The notes below the pieces were generated by a model. The model had not been told where the DNA came from. It saw only the letters and a program-made list of their open reading frames with translations, and did not search any database. A DNA stretch of 64,000 nt from Flavobacterium sp. GTDB lineage: Bacteria > Bacteroidota > Bacteroidia > Flavobacteriales > Flavobacteriaceae. Positions 36,541 through 45,338 of this stretch are shown here, one piece after another (the stretch's first letter is position 1; each line of letters begins with the position of its first letter). The stretch spans positions 1 to 64,000 of the forward strand of contig JACMLU010000018.1 of the NCBI GenBank assembly GCA_014379405.1. The letters are read 5' to 3'. A program made the position numbers and the translations under genes.

Positions 36541-36572
36541 CAAATGTATAAATATTTTTTTGCCAACCCAAA
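36541..36572 (-). promoter_or_regulatory. Promoter of the Phe/Tyr operon
   Basis: On the minus strand TTTG (36572-36569) and TACATTTG (36548-36541) are separated by 20 bp, a full match to the Bacteroidota -33/-7 consensus. Transcription would begin near 36535, about 24 bp before the leader-peptide start. The 250 bp to the right, up to the beta-barrel gene, hold no gene I can support. Confidence 0.85.
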
Positions 36573-36822
36573 AAAAAGACTGATTTTATCCAATAAAAAA
36601 AGAATTATCTACGAAACATGCTTTTCATTACAAAATAATTAAAAACAAAGTCTTAAAACAACAATTAAGCAACAGTGCCTTAAAAGAATTCTGGACAATT
36701 CATTTCTATCGTCTTAAATTTATAAAGTTTAGGTAAATATATAAATCTAAATGAAATTTTCTCAAATAAAAGAGCACCCGCTAAAAACGAATGCTTTTGT
36801 AAAACTCTATAAATTTTAGCTA

Positions 36823-37431
36823 TTAGAAATTTTTAGAAATCCCAATATTAAATGACTGCCCAAAATTGAAATAAAAATTACTATTACTTCCGTTATTTCG
36901 ATCACTCTTTGTATTTGAATATGTCAAACCCCCAATACCAAAGTTTAATCCAAAATTATTTTTAATATTTAGAAACAAGCCTGGCGCAAAACTCATATAA
37001 AAACCATCAAATGTAGTTGTTGAACTAACTGGGCCAGAAAAAGAATTAGTGTTGGTTTCTTTAAGATTCTTGTAACCGGCACCTAAATCAGCATATAACA
37101 AAAACATTTGACTAAGTGATTTTGAAAACCGGACAAAAGCTCCTGCTGAAAAGTTTTTAGTAATTCTTTCCTGATTATTCGATTCATTTTCTTGATAAGT
37201 GTATTTACTTTTAGAAGATGAAAATCCAGTTTCAACCCCTACTGTCCAATTATCTTTGAACTGATATCCTACTTTTGGAGAAAAATTAAAGTTATCAGAC
37301 TTGGAATCACTCGCTTGATTAGAGTCTTTATTTGACCAAAAACTCACATTCCCTGATACCAAGTACGTACCTTTTTGAGCATTTGCAAAGCTAAACATAG
37401 CCAATGCAATAATTACTAATGTTTTTTTCAT
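36823..37431 (-). CDS. Outer membrane beta-barrel protein
   Basis: This 202-residue protein has a signal peptide (MKKTLVIIALAMFSFANAQ) and then alternating beta strands ending in the typical C-terminal aromatic residue (NIGISKNF). It fits small OmpW-like or porin-family beta-barrels with eight strands. I take the ATG at 37431. An upstream extension of 28 residues is unlikely because it would hide the signal peptide. The role is unknown. Confidence 0.82.
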   Translation of the reverse strand: MKKTLVIIALAMFSFANAQKGTYLVSGNVSFWSNKDSNQASDSKSDNFNFSPKVGYQFKDNWTVGVETGFSSSKSKYTYQENESNNQERITKNFSAGAFVRFSKSLSQMFLLYADLGAGYKNLKETNTNSFSGPVSSTTTFDGFYMSFAPGLFLNIKNNFGLNFGIGGLTYSNTKSDRNNGSNSNFYFNFGQSFNIGISKNF

Positions 37432-37594
37432 TTTTTTTATTTGTTTAAAATTTAATACGATTTTAACAAGAACAATGCCATATTTATTATAAATTCTTTC
37501 AAGATGCTTTATCAAGTTTTAGTCTAAATAAAAAATATTTATAATAAAGAAAACAAAATCTATGATTTGATTTAGCACTCCATTATTTTCTGTT

Positions 37595-37602
37595 TACTTT
37601 TG
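37595..37602 (+). promoter_or_regulatory. -7 element of the gldA-like gene
   Basis: TACTTTTG matches TAnnTTTG and lies 16 bp before the start of the ATPase gene. A TTTG is 25 bp farther upstream, a little distant. Confidence 0.5.
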
Positions 37603-37618
37603 CTATAAATAAAAAGCT

Positions 37619-38515
37619 ATGTCAATAGAAGTAAATAATATATCAAAAAGTTATGGTGTCCAAAAAGCATTGGACAACATTTCGTTTACTGTCAAAAAAG
37701 GAGAAATCGTTGGTTTTTTGGGGCCTAATGGTGCCGGAAAATCGACTTTAATGAAAATATTGACCACTTATATTGCTGCCGACGAAGGTAATGCTGCAGT
37801 AAATGGATTTGACGTGAACTTGCAAACCAAAGCTGTACAACAATCTATTGGGTATTTGCCGGAACACAATCCGTTGTATTTGGATTTGTATGTACGAGAA
37901 TATCTGGCTTTCAATGCCGATGTGTATAAAGTAGCCAAATCTAGAATCGAAGAAGTAATTCAATTGACAGGTTTGTCCAATGAAAGCCACAAGAAAATAA
38001 GTCAACTATCCAAAGGTTATCGTCAACGGGTGGGACTTGCCAATGCTTTATTACACAATCCCGATGTTTTGATTTTGGACGAACCAACCACAGGTTTAGA
38101 CCCCAACCAATTGGTCGAAATTAGAAACGTGATTAAAAACGTGGGGAAAGACAAAACCGTTTTCCTTTCTACTCACATTATGCAGGAAGTGGAAGCTATT
38201 TGCGACCGTGTAATTATTATTGATAAAGGAAAAATTGTTGCCGACAAAAAACTAGATAATTTAATTTCAATAGAACAAGAACAAGTTATTGAAGTAGAAT
38301 TTGACAACAAAATTGCAGAAGAATTGATTGCTAAAATCAAAAACCTGACTTCCTATAAAAACACACAAGGCAACATTTGGGAATTGACTTTCAATGCGGA
38401 TAAAGATATGCGTCCAGCGGTTTTTGATTTTGCCAATGCCAATGGTTTGAGAACTTTACAATTGAATCAAAAGAATAAAAATTTGGAAACGGTTTTTAGG
38501 GAGATTACAAAATAG
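37619..38515 (+). CDS. gldA: Gliding-motility-type ABC transporter ATP-binding protein GldA
   Basis: This 298-residue protein is an ABC ATPase: Walker A GPNGAGKST (35-43, Lys41), signature LSKGYRQRVGLANAL, Walker B LILDEPTTGLDP and an H-loop STHIMQEVE. The length, the start MSIEVNNISKSYG and the C-terminal extension of about 80 residues match GldA of Flavobacterium gliding motility. GldA normally acts with the permeases GldF and GldG, which are not adjacent here. Generic ABC-2 ATPases are related, so the gldA name rests on recall of the flavobacterial sequence. Confidence 0.75.
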   Translation: MSIEVNNISKSYGVQKALDNISFTVKKGEIVGFLGPNGAGKSTLMKILTTYIAADEGNAAVNGFDVNLQTKAVQQSIGYLPEHNPLYLDLYVREYLAFNADVYKVAKSRIEEVIQLTGLSNESHKKISQLSKGYRQRVGLANALLHNPDVLILDEPTTGLDPNQLVEIRNVIKNVGKDKTVFLSTHIMQEVEAICDRVIIIDKGKIVADKKLDNLISIEQEQVIEVEFDNKIAEELIAKIKNLTSYKNTQGNIWELTFNADKDMRPAVFDFANANGLRTLQLNQKNKNLETVFREITK

Positions 38516-38550
38516 TGGTCAGTGGTCAGTTTTTTAGTGGTCAGCTGATA

Positions 38551-38596
38551 AATTAAAAAAGCATCGTTTAATATTTTAAACGATGCTTTTTTAATT
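38551..38596. terminator. Strong bidirectional terminator between gldA and metF
   Basis: A 21-bp perfect stem (38551-38571 with 38576-38596, core AAGCATCGTTTAA / TTAAACGATGCTT) closes a 4-nt loop and has A/T runs at both ends. It separates two convergent genes. Just before it, from 38513, is an AGTGGTC repeat in three copies. Confidence 0.9.
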
Positions 38597-38614
38597 ATAA
38601 GTTAGCTTATCAAA

Positions 38615-39568
38615 CTAAAAAACCTGACTCGCTATTTGATGAATATTATCTGATTTTCCCATTGAATAATAATGCACGCAAGGCACACCAAATTCGATTA
38701 ATTCTTTAGATTGTTGCACAGCAAACTCCACTCCTACTTGACGAACTGCTGCATTGTCTTTGGCTTGTTCAATAGAATGAATCAAATCCTGAGGCATATC
38801 CAACCAGAAAACTTGTGGCAACAATTGCAAATGACGTTTCACCGCAACAGGTTTAATTCCAGGAATGATGGGCACATTGATTCCAATGGCACGAGCCGCC
38901 TCGACAAACTTGAAATACTTTTGGTTGTCAAAAAACATCTGTGTCACGACGTAGTCTGCTCCGGCATCTACTTTTTCTTTTAGTCTTTTCAAATCCGCTT
39001 CCAAGCTTGGTGCTTCGATATGTTTTTCTGGATAACCAGCAACACCTATACAAAAATCCGGTGCGTTTTGCATTGGTAACGTATCGTGCAAAAACTGTCC
39101 TGCATTCATCGCTTTGATTTGTCGTACCAAATCCACGGCATAATTATTTCCGCCTTTTGTAGGTTCGAAATATTTTTCGCCTTTCATTGGATCGCCACGA
39201 AGTGCCACCAAATTATCGATTCCTAAATACTGGCAATCAACCAATAAATATTCGGTTTCTTCTTTAGTAAAACCGCCACAAAGTACGTGAGGGATTGCAT
39301 CAACTCCATATTTATGTTGGATGGAAGCACAAATACCAACTGTTCCAGGACGCATACGCGTAATTCTACGATCAAAAAGTCCGTCTTTTTCGATATAAAC
39401 ATATTCCTCTCTCGAAGTAGTTACATCAATAAATGGTGGATTAAACTCCATCAACGGATCGATATTCGTGTATAAATCTTTAATATTAGTTCCTTTTTGA
39501 GGCGGAACAATTTCGAATGAGAATAGAGGTTTCCCGTTGGCGTTTTCTATATGTTGTGTTACTTTCAT
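38615..39568 (-). CDS. metF: Methylenetetrahydrofolate reductase
   Basis: MetF makes 5-methyltetrahydrofolate, the methyl donor of MetH. The 317-residue protein has FSFEIVPPQKGTNI at the N-terminus, FIDVTTSREEYVYIEKDG and CIGVAGYPEKH in the usual order, and an FAD-binding TIM-barrel length. It is followed, on the same strand and upstream, by the two metH parts, so the three genes form a one-carbon cluster. Confidence 0.95.
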   Translation of the reverse strand: MKVTQHIENANGKPLFSFEIVPPQKGTNIKDLYTNIDPLMEFNPPFIDVTTSREEYVYIEKDGLFDRRITRMRPGTVGICASIQHKYGVDAIPHVLCGGFTKEETEYLLVDCQYLGIDNLVALRGDPMKGEKYFEPTKGGNNYAVDLVRQIKAMNAGQFLHDTLPMQNAPDFCIGVAGYPEKHIEAPSLEADLKRLKEKVDAGADYVVTQMFFDNQKYFKFVEAARAIGINVPIIPGIKPVAVKRHLQLLPQVFWLDMPQDLIHSIEQAKDNAAVRQVGVEFAVQQSKELIEFGVPCVHYYSMGKSDNIHQIASQVF

Positions 39569-39578
39569 TTATTTTTTT

Positions 39579-39642
39579 GTTTCAAGTTTAAAGTTTAAAG
39601 TTTAAAGTTCTTATGAGTAACTTGAAACCTTAAACTTTAAAC
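39579..39642. repeat. Tandem and inverted AAGTTTA repeat between metF and metH
   Basis: GTTTAAA occurs three times in a row in the left arm. GTTTCAAGTT (39579-39588) has its exact reverse complement at 39619-39628, and GTTTAAAGTTTAAAG (39586-39600) matches the reverse complement of 39628-39642 except for one base. In RNA this gives two alternative hairpins between metH and metF. Confidence 0.75.
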
Positions 39643-39649
39643 AAAAATT

Positions 39650-42331
39650 CTAATCTGCTATATTAGGACTCAACCATTTTGTAGCCTTATCGGTCGAAAT
39701 ACTTCTACGTTTGGCGTAATCTATGACTTGATCTTCTTTTATTTTTCCGAGTCCAAAATACTTACTTTTTGGATTTCCAAAGTAATAACCTGAAACCGAT
39801 GAAGCCGGCCACATTGCCATACTTTCGGTCAAAGTTACTCCGATTTCTTTTTCTACATTCATTAATTTCCAAATCGTTGGTTTTTCTAAATGGTCGGGAC
39901 AAGCTGGATAACCCGGTGCTGGACGAATTCCTTTGTATTCTTCTGCAATCATTGCCTCAGTACTGATGTTTTCATCTTTCGAATAACCCCAAACTTCTTT
40001 ACGTACTTTTTCGTGAAGATATTCGGCGAATGCTTCTGCAAAACGATCAGCCAAAGCTTTCACCATAATCGAATTGTAATCGTCTAAATCCTTTTCGAAT
40101 TCAGCCGCCCATTCATCGACACCAAAACCGGTAGTCACACAAAAAGCACCCATATAATCCGTTACTCCGTTGTCTTTTGGCGCAATAAAATCGGCCAAAG
40201 CGATATTTGGAGCGCCTTTAGTTTTTTGTGATTGCTGACGCAAAGTCAAGAATTTCTCTAATTCATTTCCTTTTTCATCATACAATTGAATGTCATCATC
40301 GTTGACTTGGTTCGCAGGGAAAATCCCGTAGATTCCTTTGGCTTGCAATTTCTTTTCTTTCAAAATCACTTGCAACATTTCCTGTGCATCTGCAAAAACA
40401 GAAGTCGCTTGTTCGCCAACCACCTCATCCGTTAAAATCGCAGGATATTTTCCGAACAATTCCCAGGTTCTGAAAAACGGCGTCCAGTCGATATACGGAA
40501 CCAAAACATCCAAATCTACTTCGATCACTTGTTCGCCAATGATATTTGGTTTTACAGGAGTGAAATTAGCCCAATCCAATTGCAATTTATTTTTACGGGC
40601 ATCTTCAATACTCAAGAAATTCTTGTCACGTGAACGATTCAAGAACGACTCTCTAAAGGCATCGTAATCCGCTCTAATGTCGGTGGTGTATTTTTCTCTG
40701 TTATCGTCTAATAAATTTCCGGCTACCGTAACGGCTCTCGAAGCATCGTTTACGTGAATCACTGTTTCTCTGTATTGCGGGGCAATTTTCACGGCAGTAT
40801 GCGCACGAGAAGTCGTTGCTCCACCAATCATTACTGGAATTTTCATTCCTCTTTTATCTAATTCTTTAGCCAAATAAACCATTTCATCCAAGGATGGTGT
40901 GATTAACCCGCTTAGACCAATAATATCAACATTGTGCTCGATAGCTGCCGCAATAATTTTTTCAGGCGGAACCATTACCCCAAGGTCAATGATTTCATAA
41001 TTGTTACACGCCAAGACTACTGAAACAATATTTTTTCCAATATCGTGAACATCCCCTTTTACGGTTGCCATCAATATTTTTCCGTTTCCTTCTTTGTCTC
41101 CGACCTGTTTGGCGGCTTCGATAAATGGCAATAAATACGCCACGGCTTTTTTCATTACACGAGCCGATTTTACTACTTGTGGCAAGAACATTTTACCCGA
41201 ACCAAACAAATCTCCAACGACATTCATTCCTGTCATCAGATTGATTTCGATTACTTCGATAGGTTTTGTGGCCGCTTGACGCGCTTCTTCCACGTCAAGT
41301 TCTATAAAAGCATCCACTCCTTTTACCAAAGAGTGCGTTATTCTTTCTTGCACCGTTCCAAAACGCCATTCTTGCACTTCTTTTTCGCTGGTTTTTGGTC
41401 CGCCTTTTACATTCTCGGCTAAATCCAACAAACGTTCCGTAGCATCGTCACGACGGTTTAAGATCACATCTTCTACGTGTTCTAATAAATCCTTTGGAAT
41501 TTCATCATAAATAGACAACATTTCTGGGTTTACAATTCCCATCGTCATTCCATTTTTAATAGCGTGGTACAAGAAAACCGAGTGCATCGCTTCACGAACC
41601 GTATCATTTCCTCTAAACGAAAATGAAACGTTACTTACACCACCGCTAATATGTGCGTGTGGTAAATTTTCGCGAACCCATTTAGTTCCCCTGAAGAAAT
41701 CCAACGCATTTAGGCGGTGTTCTTCCATTCCTGTCGCCACTGGAAAAATATTCAAATCGAAAATAATATCCTGAGGAGGAAAACCCACTTTATTGACTAA
41801 AATATCGTACGAACGTTGGCAAATTTCAACACGTCTCTCGAAATTATCCGCTTGTCCCACTTCGTCAAAAGCCATAATAATGGCTGCAGCTCCGTAGCGT
41901 TTAATCAATTGGGCGTGATGAATAAATTGCTCTTCTCCTTCTTTCAAAGAGATTGAATTCACCACACATTTACCTTGCGCTACTTTCAAACCAGCTTCGA
42001 TGATGTGCCATTTCGAGCTGTCAATCATAATCGGCACACGAGCAATATCCGGTTCGGCTGCGATTAAGTTCAGGAATTTCACCATCGCATATTCACCATC
42101 CAACATTCCCTCATCCATATTAATATCGATGATTTGCGCGCCACCTTCCACTTGCTCTTTGGCAATGCTCAATGCTTCATCGTATTTTTCTTCCTTGATT
42201 AATCGAAGAAATTTTCTAGAACCGGTTACGTTCGTACGTTCCCCAATGTTTACAAATACGCTTTCGGGCGTAATGATTAAGGGTTCTAATCCCGATAAAA
42301 CTAGGTTTCTTCTTTTTTCTGCTTCTGCCAT
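39650..42331 (-). CDS. metH: Methionine synthase, C-terminal part (folate, B12 and activation domains)
   Basis: This 893-residue protein carries the second half of cobalamin-dependent methionine synthase. A pterin-binding domain starts at about 20 ([16 protein letters not shown]). Next comes a cobalamin-binding module with the His ligand in [17 protein letters not shown], and [11 protein letters not shown]. The SAM-binding activation domain at the end includes [15 protein letters not shown]. The homocysteine domain is in a separate gene at 42855-43856. Split MetH is common in Bacteroidota. It makes methionine from homocysteine and 5-methyltetrahydrofolate. Confidence 0.94.
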   Translation of the reverse strand: MAEAEKRRNLVLSGLEPLIITPESVFVNIGERTNVTGSRKFLRLIKEEKYDEALSIAKEQVEGGAQIIDINMDEGMLDGEYAMVKFLNLIAAEPDIARVPIMIDSSKWHIIEAGLKVAQGKCVVNSISLKEGEEQFIHHAQLIKRYGAAAIIMAFDEVGQADNFERRVEICQRSYDILVNKVGFPPQDIIFDLNIFPVATGMEEHRLNALDFFRGTKWVRENLPHAHISGGVSNVSFSFRGNDTVREAMHSVFLYHAIKNGMTMGIVNPEMLSIYDEIPKDLLEHVEDVILNRRDDATERLLDLAENVKGGPKTSEKEVQEWRFGTVQERITHSLVKGVDAFIELDVEEARQAATKPIEVIEINLMTGMNVVGDLFGSGKMFLPQVVKSARVMKKAVAYLLPFIEAAKQVGDKEGNGKILMATVKGDVHDIGKNIVSVVLACNNYEIIDLGVMVPPEKIIAAAIEHNVDIIGLSGLITPSLDEMVYLAKELDKRGMKIPVMIGGATTSRAHTAVKIAPQYRETVIHVNDASRAVTVAGNLLDDNREKYTTDIRADYDAFRESFLNRSRDKNFLSIEDARKNKLQLDWANFTPVKPNIIGEQVIEVDLDVLVPYIDWTPFFRTWELFGKYPAILTDEVVGEQATSVFADAQEMLQVILKEKKLQAKGIYGIFPANQVNDDDIQLYDEKGNELEKFLTLRQQSQKTKGAPNIALADFIAPKDNGVTDYMGAFCVTTGFGVDEWAAEFEKDLDDYNSIMVKALADRFAEAFAEYLHEKVRKEVWGYSKDENISTEAMIAEEYKGIRPAPGYPACPDHLEKPTIWKLMNVEKEIGVTLTESMAMWPASSVSGYYFGNPKSKYFGLGKIKEDQVIDYAKRRSISTDKATKWLSPNIAD

Positions 42332-42355
42332 TTATTTTGTTTTATTTATTTACAA

Positions 42356-42400
42356 CAACGGAATAAATTCCGTTGCTACAAAATGTATTGTTCCTATGAA
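42356..42400. repeat. CAACGGA-type dispersed repeat, copy 1
   Basis: A 45-bp stretch beginning CAACGGAATAAATTCC and ending TTCCTATGAA matches 45292-45337 at 36 of 45 positions. It contains an inverted repeat around GGAAT/ATTCC. It lies between metH and the small membrane-protein gene. Its partner also lies in a gap between minus-strand genes. Confidence 0.75.
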
Positions 42401-42408
42401 ACTCTTAT

Positions 42409-42792
42409 TCATTTATACATATTGATAATACCTATCAAAACACCTATAATCAAAAAAATTATATTAACAATATATCTAATGCTTTCTTCTTTCTGCAGCC
42501 AATGTTTATTTTGCATCCAAAGAAATCTATGGTTTTGCCAATTTGTCAATCCAATATGAATTCCTTTAATTGGAAGTCTATTATTTCCAAAATAATTTAA
42601 AAAATAAATATGCTTTTTTTTATATTCTAGACAATATACTTTGGAGAAATAATTTTCTTTCTCTGTAAAAAGCGGATGAGAGACATCGTCTTTAATATAC
42701 CTCCCCTTTTTAATCTCTATTATTTCTCCAGGAAATAAATTTGTTAAATGACCTGTATTTACCTCCTTAGATCTTAATACTTGGATTTTCAT
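42409..42792 (-). CDS. Unrecognised small protein with one C-terminal membrane helix, between the metH halves
   Basis: This 127-residue protein has a soluble N-terminal part (MKIQVLRSKEVNTGHL, then a lysine- and aromatic-rich region) and one C-terminal hydrophobic helix (about 103-123). I take the ATG at 42792. A longer frame starts only with TTG. It does not look like part of MetH or a known sulfur gene. It splits the two metH halves but is separately framed, so it was probably inserted. Confidence 0.6.
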   Translation of the reverse strand: MKIQVLRSKEVNTGHLTNLFPGEIIEIKKGRYIKDDVSHPLFTEKENYFSKVYCLEYKKKHIYFLNYFGNNRLPIKGIHIGLTNWQNHRFLWMQNKHWLQKEESIRYIVNIIFLIIGVLIGIINMYK

Positions 42793-42854
42793 AATTTTAA
42801 ATTTTAAGACGATAGCACAAATTTTCAATCCAAGTCCTCTTCAATTATCTCAAT

Positions 42855-43856
42855 TTACATCACCGCAGTCGAAACTCTTGGTTGATAATCCTTGGCAATA
42901 TCAGCAATCAATTTGATATGATTTGGAGTTGTTCCGCAACAACCACCAATGATATTGATTAAATTATCATCCAAATAAGAGCGTATTTGCGATTGCATTT
43001 CTTCCGGCGTTTCATCGTATTCTCCAAAGGCGTTTGGCAATCCTGCATTAGGATGCGCCGAAATATTGAATGACGTATTATGTGACAAGGTTTGCAAATA
43101 CGGTTTCAATAAATCGGCACCCAAAGCGCAGTTGAAACCTACGCTCAACAAAGGAATATGCGAAACCGAAATCAAGAACGCCTCTACCGTTTGTCCTGAA
43201 AGTGTTCTTCCAGAAGCATCGGTAATGGTTCCTGAAACCATAATTGGAATATTGATATTTCGTTCTTCTTTAACTTGTTCGATAGCGAAAAGTGCGGCTT
43301 TAGCATTTAGCGTATCAAAGATAGTTTCTACTAAAAGCAAATCGCAACCTCCATCCATTAAGGCTTCGACTTGTTGTTTGTAGGCAATACGCAAATCATC
43401 AAAAGTTACCGCTCTGTAACCCGGATCATTCACGTCAGGTGACATACTTGCCGTACGGTTTGTTGGTCCGATAGAACCTGCAACAAAACGAGGTTTTTCT
43501 GGATTTTTGGCTGTAAATTCATCGGCTACTTCACGGGCTAATTTTGCCGATTCGTAGTTCAATTGATAAACGTATTCTTCCAAATGATAATCCGCCATAC
43601 CAATAGTTGTTCCTGAAAACGTATTGGTTTCCACGATATCAGCTCCGGCGTCGAAATACAAAGCGTGCACTTCTTTGATGGCTTTGGGTTGGGTCAACGA
43701 CAATAAATCGTTGTTCCCTTTTAGCGAATGCGGAAAGTCTTTGAATTGTTCTCCTCGGAAATCTTCTTCAGAAAAATTATAGCGTTGCAACATCGTTCCC
43801 ATTGCTCCATCGAGCACGAGAATTCGTTTTTTGATTTCTTCTTGAATGTTTGGCAT
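42855..43856 (-). CDS. metH: Methionine synthase, homocysteine-binding domain
   Basis: This 333-residue protein is the homocysteine S-methyltransferase domain of MetH. It shows the zinc-binding pattern of this family: VSVGFNCALGAD early, and GGCCGTTPNHI near the end. Other landmarks are RILVLDGAMGTMLQRY and ETNTFSGTTIGM. It supplies the homocysteine site that the C-terminal part at 39650-42331 lacks. The two are on the same strand, separated by the small gene at 42409-42792. Confidence 0.94.
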   Translation of the reverse strand: MPNIQEEIKKRILVLDGAMGTMLQRYNFSEEDFRGEQFKDFPHSLKGNNDLLSLTQPKAIKEVHALYFDAGADIVETNTFSGTTIGMADYHLEEYVYQLNYESAKLAREVADEFTAKNPEKPRFVAGSIGPTNRTASMSPDVNDPGYRAVTFDDLRIAYKQQVEALMDGGCDLLLVETIFDTLNAKAALFAIEQVKEERNINIPIMVSGTITDASGRTLSGQTVEAFLISVSHIPLLSVGFNCALGADLLKPYLQTLSHNTSFNISAHPNAGLPNAFGEYDETPEEMQSQIRSYLDDNLINIIGGCCGTTPNHIKLIADIAKDYQPRVSTAVM

Positions 43857-43870
43857 AACTTATTTTTTGC

Positions 43871-43894
43871 CGCTAAGACGCTAAGGCGCAAAGC
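43871..43894. repeat. Three-unit 8-bp tandem repeat (CRCNAAGN type), copy 2
   Basis: Octamers CGCTAAGA, CGCTAAGG and CGCAAAGC run without gaps just upstream of the first metH part, matching the array at 18009-18032. In both, a TTT-rich stretch follows. Confidence 0.7.
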
Positions 43895-43940
43895 TTTTGT
43901 TTTTATTTATTTTTTCCAAAAAATTACTATTTAGGTTCTT

Positions 43941-44036
43941 TAGCCCTGATGGAAGCGGCATCTCCCGCTTTTTTTGCGGGAATATAGCGGACAGCAGGAA
44001 CCCAAATTGGCTGAAAATGCCTGATATTTCGCTCCT
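43941..44036 (-). repeat. Flavobacterial intergenic hairpin element, copy 2
   Basis: The element begins TAGCCCTGATGGAAGCGG and ends TTTCGCTCC on the plus strand, the same ends as the element at 364-446. Here the central stem is short (CCCGC at 43964-43968 with GCGGG at 43976-43980). A stretch after AGCGG is longer than in copy 1. It lies between the metH start and the FNR-like gene's 3' end. Confidence 0.55.
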
Positions 44037-44071
44037 AATTATCTCATTATTTTGGAACTGCAAAGTAAAGC

Positions 44072-44105
44072 AATAGCCTTACCACTTGCAAGTGATAAGG
44101 CTATT
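44072..44105. terminator. Hairpin downstream of the FNR-like gene
   Basis: AATAGCCTTA (44072-44081) pairs with TAAGGCTATT (44096-44105), and a second inner palindrome CACTTGCAAGTG sits inside. It lies 26 bp past the stop of the flavoprotein gene. The T run on the minus side is poor (GCTTTACTTT), so efficiency is uncertain. Confidence 0.6.
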
Positions 44106-44130
44106 TTGATATTGATTATAAACTAGTATG

Positions 44131-45183
44131 CTAGGTTATCGCTTTCACTACTGCTTTTGGGGATTCTTTACGTGTTCCGTCGAATCCGTCAATACCTGAA
44201 ACGGTGGTGTATTTCATCACATATTTCTTGCCCGGATTGATGATTTGGTAAGCCGCTTGACACATTAAAGTCGCCTCGTGGAAACCACAAAGAATCAATT
44301 TCAGTTTTCCTGGATAGGTATTTACGTCACCGATGGCGAAAATTCCCGGAATATTGGTTTGATAATCCAAAGCGTTATTCACTTTGATGGCGTTTTTCTC
44401 GATTTCCAATCCCCAGTTGGCGATAGGCCCCAATTTTGGCGTCAATCCAAAAAGTGGAATGAAATAATCGGTTGGAATGTTTCTATGAGCTCCATCGATA
44501 TCTACATCAACTGACTCTAAATGCTCGGCACCGTTCAAACCTACAACTTCACCCGGAGTTATCATTTTGATTTTTCCTGAGTTTTTTAATTCCTGTACTT
44601 TTTCTACTGAATCTAAAGCGCCACGGAATTCATTACGACGGTGAATCAAAGTCACTTCAGAAGCCACGTTGGACAAGAAAATACTCCAATCCAAAGCCGA
44701 GTCACCTCCACCAGATATTACGACCTTTTTATCTCTAAATTTCTCTGGGTTTTTGATGAAATATTTAATTCCCTTATCTTCGTAAAATTCGATGTCTTCG
44801 ATAAGTGGTTTTCTAGGTTCGAAACTTCCTAAACCTCCTGCAATAGCAACAACTGGTGCGTGGAATTTTTTTCCTTTGTTTGAAGTCACAATAAAACTTC
44901 CGTCTTCTTGTTTTTCGATAGTTTCAGCTCGTTCTCCCAAGGTAAATCCTGGTTCGAATTGTTTGATTTGTTCCATCAAATTATCAACTAAATCACCAGC
45001 CAATACTTCAGGGAAACCTGGAATATCGTAGATTGGTTTTTTAGGATATAATTCTGAAAGTTGTCCTCCAGCTTGTGGCAAGGCATCAAGAATGTGACAT
45101 TTTAATTTTAATAATCCCGCCTCAAATACGGCAAAAAGACCCGTTGGTCCAGCTCCAATAATAAGGATATCTGTTTTAATCAT
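44131..45183 (-). CDS. Ferredoxin-NADP reductase-like FAD flavoprotein (TrxB-like)
   Basis: This 350-residue protein has the FAD-binding GAGPTGLFAVFEAG near the N-terminus and an NADPH-binding VISGGGDSALDW in the middle. IFAIGDVNTYPGKLKL is present at the end. It lacks the CxxC active site of thioredoxin reductase (that region reads EDKGIKYFIKNP), which marks it as a YumC-type ferredoxin-NADP reductase. It sits behind the siroheme and sulfite reductase genes in the same direction, so it probably feeds electrons to sulfite reductase by way of ferredoxin. Confidence 0.85.
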   Translation of the reverse strand: MIKTDILIIGAGPTGLFAVFEAGLLKLKCHILDALPQAGGQLSELYPKKPIYDIPGFPEVLAGDLVDNLMEQIKQFEPGFTLGERAETIEKQEDGSFIVTSNKGKKFHAPVVAIAGGLGSFEPRKPLIEDIEFYEDKGIKYFIKNPEKFRDKKVVISGGGDSALDWSIFLSNVASEVTLIHRRNEFRGALDSVEKVQELKNSGKIKMITPGEVVGLNGAEHLESVDVDIDGAHRNIPTDYFIPLFGLTPKLGPIANWGLEIEKNAIKVNNALDYQTNIPGIFAIGDVNTYPGKLKLILCGFHEATLMCQAAYQIINPGKKYVMKYTTVSGIDGFDGTRKESPKAVVKAIT

Positions 45184-45291
45184 TTTGTTAATTTTTTACT
45201 CTGCTTGCTCCTCTCAAAAGGAAAGGATTGGGCAAAGTGCGTTTGTTGTTTTTGGTTTATATGTATTGTATTCTGTTTATTCTTTGTTTTT

Positions 45292-45337
45292 CAACGGATT
45301 AAAATCCGTTGCTGCAATATGAATCATTCCTACGGAA
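45292..45337. repeat. CAACGGA-type dispersed repeat, copy 2
   Basis: A 46-bp stretch from CAACGGATTAAAATCC to TTCCTACGGAA is the partner of 42356-42400. It contains an inverted GGATT/AATCC and lies 1 bp past the stop of the siroheme gene. Confidence 0.75.
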
Positions 45338-45338
45338 T

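Noticed and set aside
36374..36572. T-box riboswitch for the Phe/Tyr operon
   Set aside because: No T-box motif or specifier loop is visible, and a leader peptide with its own antiterminator explains the region.
36765..36805. Terminator of the beta-barrel gene
   Set aside because: The possible stem (AGAGCA with TGCTTTT) is too imperfect.
37432..37515. 28-residue extension of the beta-barrel protein
   Set aside because: It would bury the signal peptide that begins at 37431.
45207..45240. A third copy of the GGAGAGGG repeat
   Set aside because: Only short blocks (GCTCCTCTC, GGAAAGG, TTGGG) match. It is too degenerate to list.
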